A DNA stretch of 64,000 nucleotides from Acanthaster planci (taxonomy: Eukaryota > Echinodermata > Asteroidea > Valvatida > Acanthasteridae). The stretch spans positions 1,697,131 to 1,761,130 of the forward strand of contig NW_019091395.1 of the NCBI RefSeq assembly GCF_001949145.1, read 5' to 3'. Shown one piece after another: positions 1 through 11,550 of the stretch; positions within the stretch are counted from its first letter, which is position 1, and every line of letters starts with the position of its first letter. A program made the position numbers and the translations under genes. The notes under the pieces were generated by a model. The model did not search any database. It was not told where the DNA came from and was given only the letters and a program-made list of their open reading frames with translations.

Positions 1-239
1 GGCAAATCTTTCTTTTGCATTGTGCATGTGTGATGTATTGTGGTGGTCCCATTTCTGATACCGTGTACTCGGGCGGGGTTTCCCGATGAGTCAGACGACT
101 TTTTTCATCACATGAGGGCGCACCTTTTTGCGCTTCAATAGAATTTCATAAAGACAAAAATACTATTGGTGTCTATTTTTATTTTTTGTTCTTCGTTCTT
201 TATTTTCAAACGTTTGTTTATTTTTGGGAGTGAGATTTG

Positions 240-569
240 GCTACGCAAAAACTCTGCACTGCAGTCACGTGGTTGGTCCACTGCGCATAAGCATGCTTTG
301 TTTTGTGGCTCTAATTGGGCCGCCATCGCAAGGGTGAGTGCAAGCAGTTGGGCCGGACCATTAGGCCAGACTTTAACGTGGTGCGTGCGGCATACACAAA
401 GATCTCCTATGCATTGCCGCAGCCACTGCAAAGAGCCATCAGTTAGCGTGCCAACGCACTCTCTACAATGGGCCAACGGTAACAACTGGGCTAATTCCTG
501 CAAGTCGGATTTTGCGGTCACGGTGTGGTTTACGTGTCTAGATCGATCATCATTGTAGCGCGCTTGCAA
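240..569 (-). pseudogene. Possible zinc-ribbon-like fragment of a transposon-associated protein
   Basis: A 144-residue minus-strand frame (135-569) contains the spaced pattern HCREC then about 25 residues, then LCVCRTHHVKVW. A C-x2-C followed by C-x-C-x2-HH-x-V-W resembles a short Cys/His ribbon found near the N-terminus of many uncharacterised repeat-encoded proteins of fish and marine invertebrates. No further conserved domain follows, and the last 35 residues are lysine-rich low complexity. The opposite strand is also open over the same stretch, so the frame could be chance. Function is not assigned. Confidence 0.25.
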
Positions 570-773
570 GTGTTCCTGTGTGAAAAGACAAAGTGTGCGT
601 GTCAGAAATGATTCATAACTAGACCCACGTTCTGCTTACAGTTTCTGGAAGTATTTTGGCGGCGGTTTCTTTTGGATCTGCTTCATAAAAACTTCGAGGT
701 AAACGAATCCGGCAACATGAGCAGTTTGAGTTAAGGATATGTTTTGTACATAAAAGCCTATGCTTTCGGTGGA

Positions 774-846
774 AATTAACCCTAACTCCCTAAGGTGTGT
801 GCAAAATCACATTAAATTTGAGGATTCAGGACTGTTAGGGTTAATT
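774..846. repeat. 13-bp perfect inverted repeat
   Basis: AATTAACCCTAAC at 774-786 is matched exactly by its reverse complement at 834-846, giving a 13-bp stem with a 47-base loop. It may be the ends of a tiny inverted-repeat element; no other evidence. Confidence 0.5.
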
Positions 847-2663
847 ATTCTTTGAGTTAAGTGGAGTTTCGAGTTAACCAACTTTGAGTTATCGAGATTT
901 TACTGTACATGTTAATGTGGAAACAAGGGAAATTCCCACAAGGTCTTTTCCCTGATGATATAAGCAGTCTAGTTTGTCTCAGTGAGACAGCTGGGAATGC
1001 GTTGTAAGAGGAGTACATCAGTGTTGTAGTTGAGTTTGTCATAAGCCCCTGCAAGTCCGCCACAAGCAAGCCAATCACAGTCACAGGCTATTCAAAGGAG
1101 CTTTGTTGTTGTTCCTTGCGACTGGTCTAAGAAGAGATCTGTAACCCTTTTTGAGATGGGACTTGACTATACAGAGCAAACTTAAGGGTCTGGTTTAAAA
1201 CCAGGGGTCTGTTTCAAAGTTTTGATTCCTTCTGCTTTGCAAAGTTAGCATTGCTTGTTTCACATACTGGTATCATGTAGTAACACGTTATGACAACTCT
1301 GAAATATGGCACATGGACTTTTTAACCCTTCACGAAAGAATGGCACAGCACAGGTCCCTAAAAGGAACCACATAAAAATATCCCATATCACTGCAGTTAG
1401 CGATTTGAAACATGATTTACGGTTCCCCAGGCACAAATGGGATATCACTCATCATCAATTTTGCCTAATAGTCAGGTTGCTAATGGGATGCAATTATGCT
1501 TACCCTTGAAATAAAGCCATAATAGTGCGGTGTGGATAATGTATTCCACAATGTGTCACCATGGATCAGCCAATCAGGATTAGGGATTCAAATCTGCTTG
1601 AAGACTGTAACTGACATTGTTTAACAGTCTCCTTGAACAAAGGCTCTTTGCACACAACCGTGTGATTTGCCATGCAGGGAAAGTGGATATCGAAGTCACA
1701 AAGTAACCCTGGTCGTGCCAAATCCAACCACCAGAAATTCTAGGCAATTCACACTTATCCTGGAGTACTGTGGGAACTCTGGCACTACTCACCTGTTCTT
1801 TGGTTGGTTCCTCAACAGGTTTCTCAGTCACTGCAATAGAATCAATCAAGACATTTAATGTTTCAAACAGTAACTGTGGGCTTGAATGCTACGAAGCACT
1901 GCTGCTGCATTTTGTAGATAGCAAAAACGTTGGCAAGAAGGTTAAGTATTAGTAGGGTGCTGTTTGTGTTGGTAATTCATTAATTCATTTGTCACAACAA
2001 AAGGACAGCAAATGGTATTGGTGTTGGTGCACTTGACCATGTATAGTATGTACACATACTGTAGTATGCGCACATCCAACAAACTCCATATATTGGTGTT
2101 ATGGCATACACTTTGGAAGCAAAGTACAGGCTACGTATGCAGAGCAAGAGAGAGCGCTCTCTTAGATATGATGCCTTCCATTTAGGCCTAACCAGTTTGT
2201 TATGATATTTGCAGTTCACTGGTTGACGCATATCATCCCTCGTTTATTGTACAATTTAACAGTGGAGGCTGGTAAACTTCAACTGATTACTTTAGCTTGG
2301 CAGTTGGCTTTGCCTTTCCATTCATCAGAGGTAGGGGGGTACAACTAATGCACCATCAACCCAATTTCAACACAAGGTTACTGTGACATTCAGTACACTG
2401 TGACAATGCTGACACTACAGTTCTTCAGAACAAGTGCGACATTGTACATAACTGCTGGGTCACTCTGTAAGTTCAGGGTCTGAAAGTGGGGCATTTGGAG
2501 TCCTTGTTACACCTGACCTGTGTAATCCGCTCCGAGCAGGAACAACAGAGGGTGTGTTTTGAAATGAAATGAACAGTCCTTTCGTACTCACTCATTGCAT
2601 AGGTGCGCAAGTCTATGCGCATTAGACGTGGAGAACACTGAGTATGCGCAACGATTTTAGTCT

Positions 2664-2781
2664 AGAATGTGTGGTCTTCGTGTGCACGCTGAACGCGTGC
2701 AAGAACCCGGTTGGAAAACTTAGTACCATCTGTCTTTCTTTCGCCGGAGGAGGTGCACTTTAGCTCAGGGCGGGGATATGA
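2664..2781 (+). repeat. Dispersed repeat, inverted copy at 62285-62408
   Basis: The segment with ACGCTGAACGCGTGCAAGAA, CTTTCTTTCGCCG and GTGCACTTTAGCTC matches the reverse complement of 62285-62408 along about 120 bases with scattered substitutions. Non-coding; family unknown. Confidence 0.6.
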
Positions 2782-2799
2782 CACAGAAGTATCAATGAA

Positions 2800-5700
2800 A
2801 TTCATTTCCAATTGTTTGCATTAATAGCACTATTGGAAATAAGAGAACATACATATAACCTGAACTTACAGAATCATACATGGCAAATGCGACAAGAACA
2901 CACACAGAAATTGGAGCTCAAATGTACAGAATGACCCTGCTGACTAACGTAGTGAAGAACAGTCCAAGTCAACACCAGTGTGTGAATAACAAGGGTACTT
3001 CTGCCGTGCTTATTATTTGACCACACATCATATGCAGCTTATCTGCAGTCATTGGCAATTTGACGAGGAGGTGCTAAGCTGGCACGGCTTCAGGAATACA
3101 TGTACTCTATGACAAGGCCAGGTGGCAAGCAGGGTTCATTTGTGTAGATACTTACTGTCAATCTTTTAAATTATCATCAATGCTCATTCATTTTTACTGC
3201 AGTGCTGCCAATGAAAAAACCCCTGGCACAGCTCAACAGTAAAGGACAGTTTCAACAGAATGGTAGGATCAAATTTTATAAACCTGATGGTCAAGTACCC
3301 CAGTATCCCCATGATCAGCTGAAGTATTCCTCAGCCCTTTCTCCTACAGGAAAAGGTCTTCAAAGTAGAAATTATTATCTCGCACTGTGCAGGAAGCAAC
3401 AACACATTCTATATTCTGAAACTTTCAAGAGCATCAAGCTCGATGTACATGTACAGAACTAAAGTGCAGGCTCTTCCATAATCCTGTTGGATCCTCCAAA
3501 GCCTCCGGGTGGATTTTGAAGGATCTAGGCAGGTCACAAGTACATGTAAGGCCTGGCATGAAAAAAAAGGACATAACACCAAGTATGTAGAGAAAATTCA
3601 ACCCCTGTGAATCCCTCCCAGGCCTTTCTAGGGTTAAAGAGTGAGAGCAGGAGAGTGGTGCAATCATACTGTACAAGTGCAAAGGAAAGCTGATTGACAG
3701 ATATGCTGGAGAGAGCAACAAGCACATGTATAAAAACTATGCGGTGATAAGAGTAGGGAACAGCAATGATTCCAGCTCCAAGCACAGGATACCAGCCTTC
3801 TCTTTTGAAGGCTAACAAAGCTAAGCATGCCAATACATCTAGCAAATGCTAGTATCACTGGTAGAAATAAAGCCAGGTGCATTGCCTGTCGTGCTGCAGC
3901 CTTCTATGGTTGCTGAAGGGGTGAAAGATCAAGCAATTTTCCACATCACCGAGGTTCTTTTCTTTCCCAGTCAGTACCGAATTCCTGGAAAGCCTACTGT
4001 CTGAAATAGAACGTAGATTGGAAAAGAGAATCCCTACAGATGCCACCAAAAAAGAAGAAAAATTCTACACTTTAGCGAATGTGAAGATTGAGCACCTTTT
4101 TCAAAACCTCACTGGCAATTTTTAAAATCTTTTTAACCTGCTTTAGTGTTACCAAGGGGCCAAGTTGGAACGGATTCAAGCAAGCATCCTATATCAACAA
4201 AAGCCACTGCACTATGCAACGTCATGCACAACTCAAGCCTCTCCTGTCCTCACCCTTCTCCTCAGACTCATCTAGCTCCGCCCCTCCAGGGGTACCAGGA
4301 GTTGGGCTGGGCTCGGCATCGGACGCCGGCGTGATCGTAATTTCGGGCTTTGTAAGGAATTGCAGTGGCGGCAGTGACGGTGGGCACTTGCGGTGGGCCG
4401 ACGGAAGGTCTGTTAATGACGTGAAACAAGTGGGTTAGGGGTGCGTCCCCCCAAAAAAGACATGAGAGGTTTGTGTAGCTGAAAGTGGAAAAAGTATAAT
4501 GCACCCTCCTATAATGGTTCTAATTTATGTTAAAAATGAATTGTGACGATGATGCCGAGGAATGTCAAGCATGAAATGGAAAAGAAACAATAGTAAAAGC
4601 AGCCAGCAAGAAAAAAAAATTGCTGGCAACAATGGTCTCTCTAGTGTGAAGACCAAGAATTGTAAGTTCCTATCAAATAATGCAGAGAGTTCCTGCACTG
4701 GTAATTGTGCTTTCTCAAAGATCACTGGGCCTTTCACCAATTATTTGGTTTTAATAACCACTCCCCCCCCAAACCTTACAGGAACCATCATCAATGCATG
4801 TTTACTAAAGAATTTTGGTTCTGCTTTCTACTCTCTGATCAGGCTCTACATATTTGTAGACCTTATTGCTGATCAAATGCATGAGAAGTCAAAGTTTGTA
4901 GAATGTTCACATTTCCTACCTACCACACATTCTGCATTTTATAGCGGCGGTATTTATCATTTGGTGTTTTGACCACTTCATGATAGTTGTGATGCATTAT
5001 GAATTATTGATTACTTTAAACTGAGGCTCAGCCATACTTTGCTAACCCCTGGTACACGTAAGCCAAAACAATGAATGTGACTTAGCAAGACAAAGTCTAA
5101 CCACTTCATGCCCGGTGGAGTTAGCAGCATGGACATGCTGTCAGGCGCTTTTCATATTTTCCCTTTTTCAAAATTTGTCAAAAATTCCTATCTTCATTTA
5201 CTGGGCACATACACCCAAACAAATGACAGTCTTGTGGCCACTCTAATCTGACAGCCAACCTAGATTGATGTGCGAGTAGTACAGCCAGGCCTGCAACCCA
5301 GTAAAAAGCCCCAACTGTGCAGTGTCACATTATTTCCTGTTTATTGAATTGGCCAGTGTGTTGCCACACTGCACATCGGTATTGTCTCTACTCAATGCAG
5401 CCAGATTAAACAAGCGCAGCGGTATTTTCTCGCTTATCGCTAGAGTAATGGAGCACTTTTATCCCCGCTGATAATCCGTGGGCACTGAAAGTGGCAAACA
5501 GTGGTACTGTTTCAAAACAATGACGGATTACCTCCGCCATAAATGGCCAGCACTCTGTGCTGACAGCGTATGAATCTTGATGGACAAGTCCCAGCAGCTT
5601 GGTCTATTGTTTTTTCAGAGTTCGGTCACCCCGGCCATGAAAAAGGGCTCTGGGCTCCGATTTTGGGCACCCTGGCTATGCATACAAAGCAAAGGTCTCC

Positions 5701-6098
5701 GATACCAGGCTCCTTAGCAGGAAGTGGTTAATAGCAGCATCCAAAATACTCTGTGCAGTAAGGTAAGGAAGTACATAGGAAAATAAAAGATCTCAGAAGG
5801 CAGCAAGAAATGAGCTGTGCCATATTGGAATACAGTTGTGACTTTGAAAACTGTGAAATAGCATTATTGGACAAGCTGGTGATAACAGGTGACAGATTTT
5901 GAAACATGTATTGAAAAACGCACTGCAATGCATTGCAAAAAACAAAATAAACAAATAAAGCAGAAACATCGGCTAAGCCTTGATTAGTTTGCTGTCAAAC
6001 TGACCAGCCAAATCACAGAAGCAACATCTAGCCCTCAAAATGTTCAATTCAAGCAAACAAAGCCGTGACAAATGACATGCACAGGCTTGCAACAATAA
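2800..6098. other. Intergenic stretch and 3' flank of the AT-hook gene
   Basis: Open frames at 3202-3462, 3534-3845, 4088-4438 and 4562-4972 show no domain, no good splice context and no repeats of interest. The right part should include the 3' UTR of the minus-strand gene ending at 6099. AATAAA on the minus strand at 5345-5340 is one possible polyadenylation signal, but it lies 750 bases away. Confidence 0.4.
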
Positions 6099-9000
6099 TC
6101 ACTCAGTTTCAAGCTCACCAACTTGTCCGGCAGCCATGCTCTGTCCAACCTCCGTTTGTGGGGCTACTGTTTGTTGTTGCTGTTGCTTGGTAGGCTCCTG
6201 AGCAAGACTGACTGCTGTAGCCTCGACACTTTCCGTTGTAGGAGGAGAAACAACTTTCTCAGTGACAGATTCATCTACCTTCTGTGCACTGGAGTCGACA
6301 ACCACTACTTCTGGCTGCTGTTGGGGCTTTGGATCTGGCTGAGTTACCGGCTTCATACTCTCAACTGGAATTACGACTGGAGATGTGATAACCACAGGGG
6401 CAGGGGCTGATGTCTCGGCCTCTGTCCGGGAGGGGGCAGATGGTTCTTTGGCCTGTGAAGTCTCCAAAGTGGCCATGGGCGGCTTCGGGACTGACTGAAC
6501 TGTTTGCATTTTAGGGGGTGATTGGGCCACCATGGGCTGGACGGTAGGCGGAGCAGCTGCAGGAGCAGGTGTAGCCTTAATCACCTGTGGTGGGGCTGCG
6601 GGCATGGCTGCTGGCTTGTTGACCTCCTGGGTTACTGGGGCAGAGGTCTGCTTCTGTGGAATCTCTGCCGCTGTGATCTTGACCACCGGGTTGGGCATCT
6701 TGTGGACCGGGGTCCGTCCTGTGGGCTGGGCCTCTGTCTTAGCTGTTGCTGTGCATGTCTGGGCTTTATCTGTTCCATTAATTGTCATGGAGTTTGGTAA
6801 GTTATGTCAGTATGTGAAAAGTGAGTTGGATCAGTAGGTGTAAGTCAGTAAATCACAAATTCATGCACAGTTAGGGTAAGAGTTAGGGTAAGGATTAGGG
6901 TAGGACAGTGAAAAAACAGAGGGATTTGACATTACTCAGAAATGTTACAGTACGGGTTGAAGTTATTTGTGCGCAAACTAATCACAAAAACTCTGAACTG
7001 ACTTCGTCAATAATATACCGTAATTATTGGAATGTAGGCCGCACGGTGTATAAGCCCCGGCACAGAAAAATCGGCATATTAAGATTTAAGTCAGTGTATA
7101 TGCTGCACCAGCTTATAAGCTGCACCGCGGTGCTGACGATCAACCATGAAGGTGCTTCATACTGAAGCGCCAGTACAGTGAATCAATGGTTCCACAATAC
7201 GTGCAATCGTAATAAATATAAGAAAAGTGCAAACAAAAGTCACCATAAAAATTGAATTTTAAGTCCTCAAATTGAATAACTTTTGTGGGCTGGATGATTG
7301 TCCTGATGGGCTGTGCATCAGCTATAGACCTTTTACCCAGCGGCCAGGAAAAGTTATGCGGTTGGGAACGTACAATAAAATCTTGGTAACTCAAAGTTGG
7401 TTATTAAGTCTGAAGATCGTTTTATCTCGATCTTCGACTATTTTTTTCCCAAAGAATAGGCTTTTATGCAAAAAAACCCTCTGTAACTGTCCACAACACG
7501 ACATCTGGTTATGTCAATGGTTTTGTGACACAGATCAAAAGTACACTGCCAAATTGCTTCAAAAATGAAAAATCTGCTGCGAGACCTTGGTGCGCGTCAT
7601 CACTTTGGAACCGCTTGTGTGCATGCATGCTGCACATGGATGTATGCACTGCACGCACCATCATGATTGCAACAAACCCCGTTTTCAGGCTAGCCTGACT
7701 GCTACTGCAGACCCATTCATGGACAGTCCAGCTGTTTGGTTTTCTGATAACAACATGACCACAGAAAGTGTTGTCATCGGGAAACCCAAGTGAAAAAACC
7801 TGAACTTCTGTGGCATGTTACGCCGAACACAATCAGTAAAGATGAAAGATCTGTCATACAAAGGTAGACCATTGAAGCGGTTGATTTTTATTTCACGGTA
7901 GAAAGAAATCTTTAGGTAACAAAAATAAAAAATCTTAGTAGAGTGATTAATTGTCTGTACAAAAATACACTATGAGAATGAATAAAAAGCAGGAAAATAA
8001 TCACTAAAACTCTCGCCACAGCAGAGCAAATCAAGTTTAAAATAACATACACATTTCAGGTATGTGTTTCGTGTCCCCATGACTGTGCCACCTGCATGTG
8101 GTACGCATGGCCCAGCAGCAGTTTTTTGTGACTGATTTTACCGTGTAAGCTGCCTAGTGTATAAGCTGCAGTGACATTTTTCAGTATGAGAATCAATGTA
8201 TAAGCCGTGGCTTGTATACATGTAGTTGAATGAATTTTACAGATATTTATTGCTGGGGAGGCAGCACACAAAAAGCATATACGTGAATGCAGCCACTTCT
8301 CCTTGTATGAACAAGCCAGCATCATGCTGCCAAGTGTCACACTGACACACAGGCAAAAATGCAAATGCGTTACTTGTGACAGCTAGGCTATGTGTGGCTA
8401 AAGGGCATCAACACATTTTCTAGGCAGCATCTGGGCACTTGTTCAGTACAGGCTGGCAAGTTTTTCTCTCCTTGGACTAAAGACAGCACTTTAGAGCGCA
8501 TCAGGGCAAGTCTGTGACAGCTTTCATTCACAGCTCACTACCTTGGCTGTTTGATCAACTTGCTGGAAAGAGCTGACACAGACTAAACTCCTTAGGAGTA
8601 TCCACTCCCTCCCACTTCCTCACAAGGACAACAGTGCCTCATGTCAGTAGGAATTAGCCCTAGCCATACAAGAAGGCAACAGGATTTGGCCAGAAAACTG
8701 GGGAAGTCTGTGGACACCTGAAGCAGCTTATGGGGGAAAGTGGTTTTGAAAAAAAAAAAAAAGGCCCAATTTGGGGTCAATCTCCCAGTGAGAGGCAGTG
8801 CAGGGTATCTGAAACAGCTACATGTATATCTGATTCTTCTTCGAATGAATTTGCTGTTTCCGACATTAGCCTCAATGTATTACCACACTTGTCCAGTCTT
8901 AAACTCTTCACCGAGCAAAGGTCAAAAGTTGAAGGATTCAATTCACATGGGAAGTGTTGCCCATTTCAAAGCAAATACAGCAAAAGCTTACAATGTTTTC

Positions 9001-10534
9001 TTCCGTATGCCAGACATGGTACAGAAAACATTTGCTTTATCAAAATGCCACAGGAAATCCCAGTATATTCAAGTACAAGCTTTTGCCTGTCGGCGGTCAA
9101 CGGAGGGCGCTGTATTACCACACAGCATTGCCCCTTATCCATTTACTACCTTGATTTGTTTCCATTTTTTCATCTTTGGAGTCAACATTCTCTGCCTTTC
9201 CATTCTTTTCATCACTCTGAGCATCAGGTGCATCTTCACCTGCAGACAAAACAAACAGCGAAGATGCTGAAGAAAATGTGTGACCTGCTACACTAAAGGA
9301 AGCATAAATTTGGAATTTTTCAAAACTGACGTCCTAATTTTCTCACTGGCATGTTCTCAGTGTGTGTGTCTATGCATGTGAAAGCATGAACAATAAATGA
9401 CTCTACATAAAACAAGATCCTATGTCAGACTGAATTGAAACTTTACAGATGTGCTGATAATGAATGTCTTCACATGCATGCTAAGTTTTAAAAACATTTA
9501 GCCCGGGTACAGCTAACGTTTTAAGGGAGATCCTTCCCAACCTGCGAGTAGAAAAAAAACTCAACGTTTCCCCAGTAAACTGACTACAGACTTTTCTCTA
9601 CGTATGACATACAATCCAGCAGTTGCCAAAGAGAGAAACCTGTTCAGAGTACCAAGATGCAATAGCTGTTGTCTCTCTAAACCAACTACGACTTTATGCC
9701 TCAGCCTAATGCAGTCTAATGTTCTTAATGTAACCTCATCAATCTAATCTCATGACCTAACATACAAAGACCTGACATCAAACTAAACTATTGAGAAAAT
9801 ACCTCATGACCTGATCTGACCTATTGGCACACAGTGCACTGACCTCAATGTCTCACCTAATGTAGCCTCTTTGGTCCAATTTTGGTAAATTGATCTCATC
9901 ATTGAACCTGACATCACAGCCTCTCCTGGCTCCCTTGACTCTCATGATCTAGTTGACCTTTGACCTAACCTCTAACCCTGGCCCCTTCCAGCCTACCTTC
10001 TTTCTTGCTATCACCTGCAGCTACTGCCTTCTCATCTTCCCGTGTCACCTCCGCTAGCTCCTCGGTATCTTCCTTGGAAGTCTTAGACTCTGGTTCTTCA
10101 TCCTGAGTTGGCTCTGGCTGTGCCTTGCGCTTTCGACCCCTAGTTTCCTGGTTGGCACAAAAAAGTCCTCCTTTCAAGTGTAAGTAAGCCACATTGTTTT
10201 CCTTCACGCCAAAACCAAGATATTGACTAGTATAAAATAATGGACAAAATAGCAATAGTTACCATCTGCAAGAAACAAGACTATTAGATAGGGATGGAAG
10301 AAATGCATTGTGTGGCTGCATTGTGCACAATACCTTCTTAGGAGATGGGGTCTTCTTAATAGAACCTGCTGGGCGTCCACGACGTTCCGGCTTCTCGGCT
10401 GAGGTTGGGGTCTTCTGTGCCCTAGACACTGGCTTGGGTTCTGGGGAGGTCTGAGGTAGGGCTGCCAGTCGAGAGCTACGCCTCCGTGGCTCAGTGGCCG
10501 GGGATTGCGTCTCCGAGCGAGTTTTGCGTGGCAT
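6099..10534 (-). CDS. AT-hook, Lys/Arg-rich and Pro/Gln-rich nuclear protein (370 aa, 4 coding exons)
   Basis: Coding exons are 10534-10334, 10147-9997, 9239-9150 and 6769-6099. Donors are GT, acceptors AG, and phases 0, 1 and 1 match across all three introns (total 1113 nt with stop). Residues 1-67 are basic, with RRSSRLAAL and the AT-hook core RRGRPAGSIKK. Exon 2 starts TRGRKRK, a second basic patch. Exons 2-3 are acidic/lysine-rich and the last 222 residues are Pro/Ala/Val/Gln-rich with a QQQQQ run. Such a layout suggests a chromatin-bound HMGA/HMGN-like or co-regulator protein, but I recognise no named orthologue. The ATG at 10534 is preceded by an acceptor (ttcattgtgcag, exon from about 10559), so at least one upstream non-coding exon exists and was not located. 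The final 2.4-kb intron holds repeats. The structure is strong; the function is inferred from composition. Confidence 0.8.
6871..6903. repeat. Short degenerate telomere-like repeat
   Basis: Three TTAGGGTA words, separated by AGAG or AGGA, sit in the last intron of the AT-hook gene just upstream of its final exon. Too short and irregular to be an old telomere with any certainty. Confidence 0.4.
7017..8225 (+). repeat. Repeat rich in GTGTATAAGC words at both ends
   Basis: Two blocks, 7017-7135 and 8130-8225, carry repeated TATAAGC words (GGTGTATAAGCC, GCTTATAAGCTGCACC, AGTGTATAAGCTGC, ATGTATAAGCCG). Similar words are common in old DNA-transposon repeats of many animals. The two blocks may be ends of one 1.2-kb element or separate copies. 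No transposase frame lies between them. It is within the last intron of the AT-hook gene. Confidence 0.45.
9954..9966 (-). promoter_or_regulatory. Perfect DR1 nuclear-receptor site candidate
   Basis: TGACCTTTGACCT reads AGGTCAAAGGTCA on the minus strand, an exact direct repeat of two AGGTCA half-sites spaced by one base, the HNF4/RXR/PPAR-type consensus. It is in intron 2 of the AT-hook gene, about 30 bases past exon 2, within a CCTAA/TGACCT-rich stretch (9770-9970) holding further half-sites. The match is seen; binding is inferred and could be chance in this biased stretch. Confidence 0.35.
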
Positions 10535-10899
10535 ACTTCCTGGTCTCCCCTTTATTATTCTGCACAATGAATGACACCAGGCACTTTTACTAAGAATGTA
10601 ACATAATGTACAAGATCCTTATAGATCTATAGCTCTCTGAATGCTATAAGATCCCTGGGAAATCAGAGTTTTTTCAAACATTTTTAGATCAGTCTCAAAC
10701 GGTTTGTACTCAGTTTGTCACAGGAAGTCTATGTAATTCCTCCCCATCAATAAAGCAAACTAGGTGTTGGTTTTATGTTCTAATAATAGTAGATGGTCAT
10801 CCACACTGGATCCAAACCTTTAAGTGTGAATCTAAGAGATGGGTTGTTTGCCAGAACCATGTCCTGGAATCAGATACATTCTGTATACACTCCTACAGT

Positions 10900-11550
10900 A
10901 CCACCCACAAAACCTAAGGCACTATTACGTCTTGTAGCTCTTCTAGTGCCATATACATGTATCTTATCTCTTGCAGGGTGTGCAGTATTCAGTGTGTCAG
11001 AGAGACTAAGAACACTCTCAAGAAGCGTTTCTATGGCCACAGATCTACGGTCAACTCCAAAGGACTACATTCCCCTGAAGGCCACCACTTCAACCTTCCT
11101 ATTCACTGTATGTCTGACATGAGCTTACAGGGCATAGAATCACTTGGGCACCATAAAGATGCTGTTCGCTTAAACAGGGAGAAGCTTTGTATCAAACGCC
11201 TCCACACCATACAACCCCATGGCCTGAACATCCAAGAGGGAAACTACTAATTAACTAATTTCTTTCCCCCTCTTTTGTCTACAGATTATACCCCTCCTTG
11301 GGGTTCAGTTCGTTCCATTGTATTTTTTTGATCTCTTCCCACCTTACATCCCTTTGTTAATCAACCATGCCTTTCAGGCAGTTCCCTTTACCCCTTGCCC
11401 CTTTATTTAGTCTGCAGCTTTCTTGACCTTTTCTTTTATCCTCCTGCATTCATCCATGCTTGGTTGATTCCCTGTTTGTCCTGTCTTGAGAAAGATTCTG
11501 CTTGGATCGAAACATCAGGCCCTCCTTATTTTGTATTTGTTTTGACAATG
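10900..11550 (+). mobile_element. Penelope-like retroelement, 3' fragment with GIY-YIG nuclease
   Basis: The frame ending at 11250 reads YLISCRVC, then RETKNTLKKRFYGHRS, then PEGHHFNLP, and ends HTIQPHGLNIQEGNY. This is the GIY-YIG endonuclease tail of a PLE, with the usual C-x2-C lead and GxxxNTLKKR-type helix; the family's GET is changed to RET. The reverse transcriptase is missing, so the copy is 5'-truncated. A 3' non-coding tail runs to about 11550 and holds the hairpin plus GAAAC block at 11484-11520. Differs in sequence from the PLE copies at 32-34 and 49-53 kb, so it is a separate subfamily. Confidence 0.85.
11484..11520 (+). ncRNA. Hammerhead-ribozyme-like hairpin in PLE tail
   Basis: CTTGAGAAA, then hairpin GATTC-tgctt-GGATC, then GAAAC. 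PLEs are known to carry hammerhead ribozymes whose core is CUGANGA, stem II and GAAA. Here the second box and stem II are present but the first box is altered (CTTGAGA), so this copy is probably inactive or diverged. Confidence 0.35.

Larger units (their letters stand above)
1..2600. other. Intergenic stretch, no confident gene
   Basis: No open frame here has a recognisable domain, apart from the weak cysteine/histidine pattern listed separately at 240-569. AT-rich DNA with a short inverted repeat at 774-846. I see no convincing exon and no promoter. Confidence 0.5.

Noticed and set aside
3202-3845. Plus frame at 3202-3462 and hydrophobic minus frames at 3434-3845
   Set aside because: No homology recognised, no repeats of exon structure, and length expected by chance.
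6123-6837. Leu/Cys/Gly-rich plus-strand frames
   Set aside because: Shadow of the Pro/Gln-rich final exon on the minus strand.
8730-9296. Plus-strand frames of 188 and 176 residues
   Set aside because: They overlap a minus-strand exon (9239-9150) with matching splice phase, begin at an A-run and have no domain.
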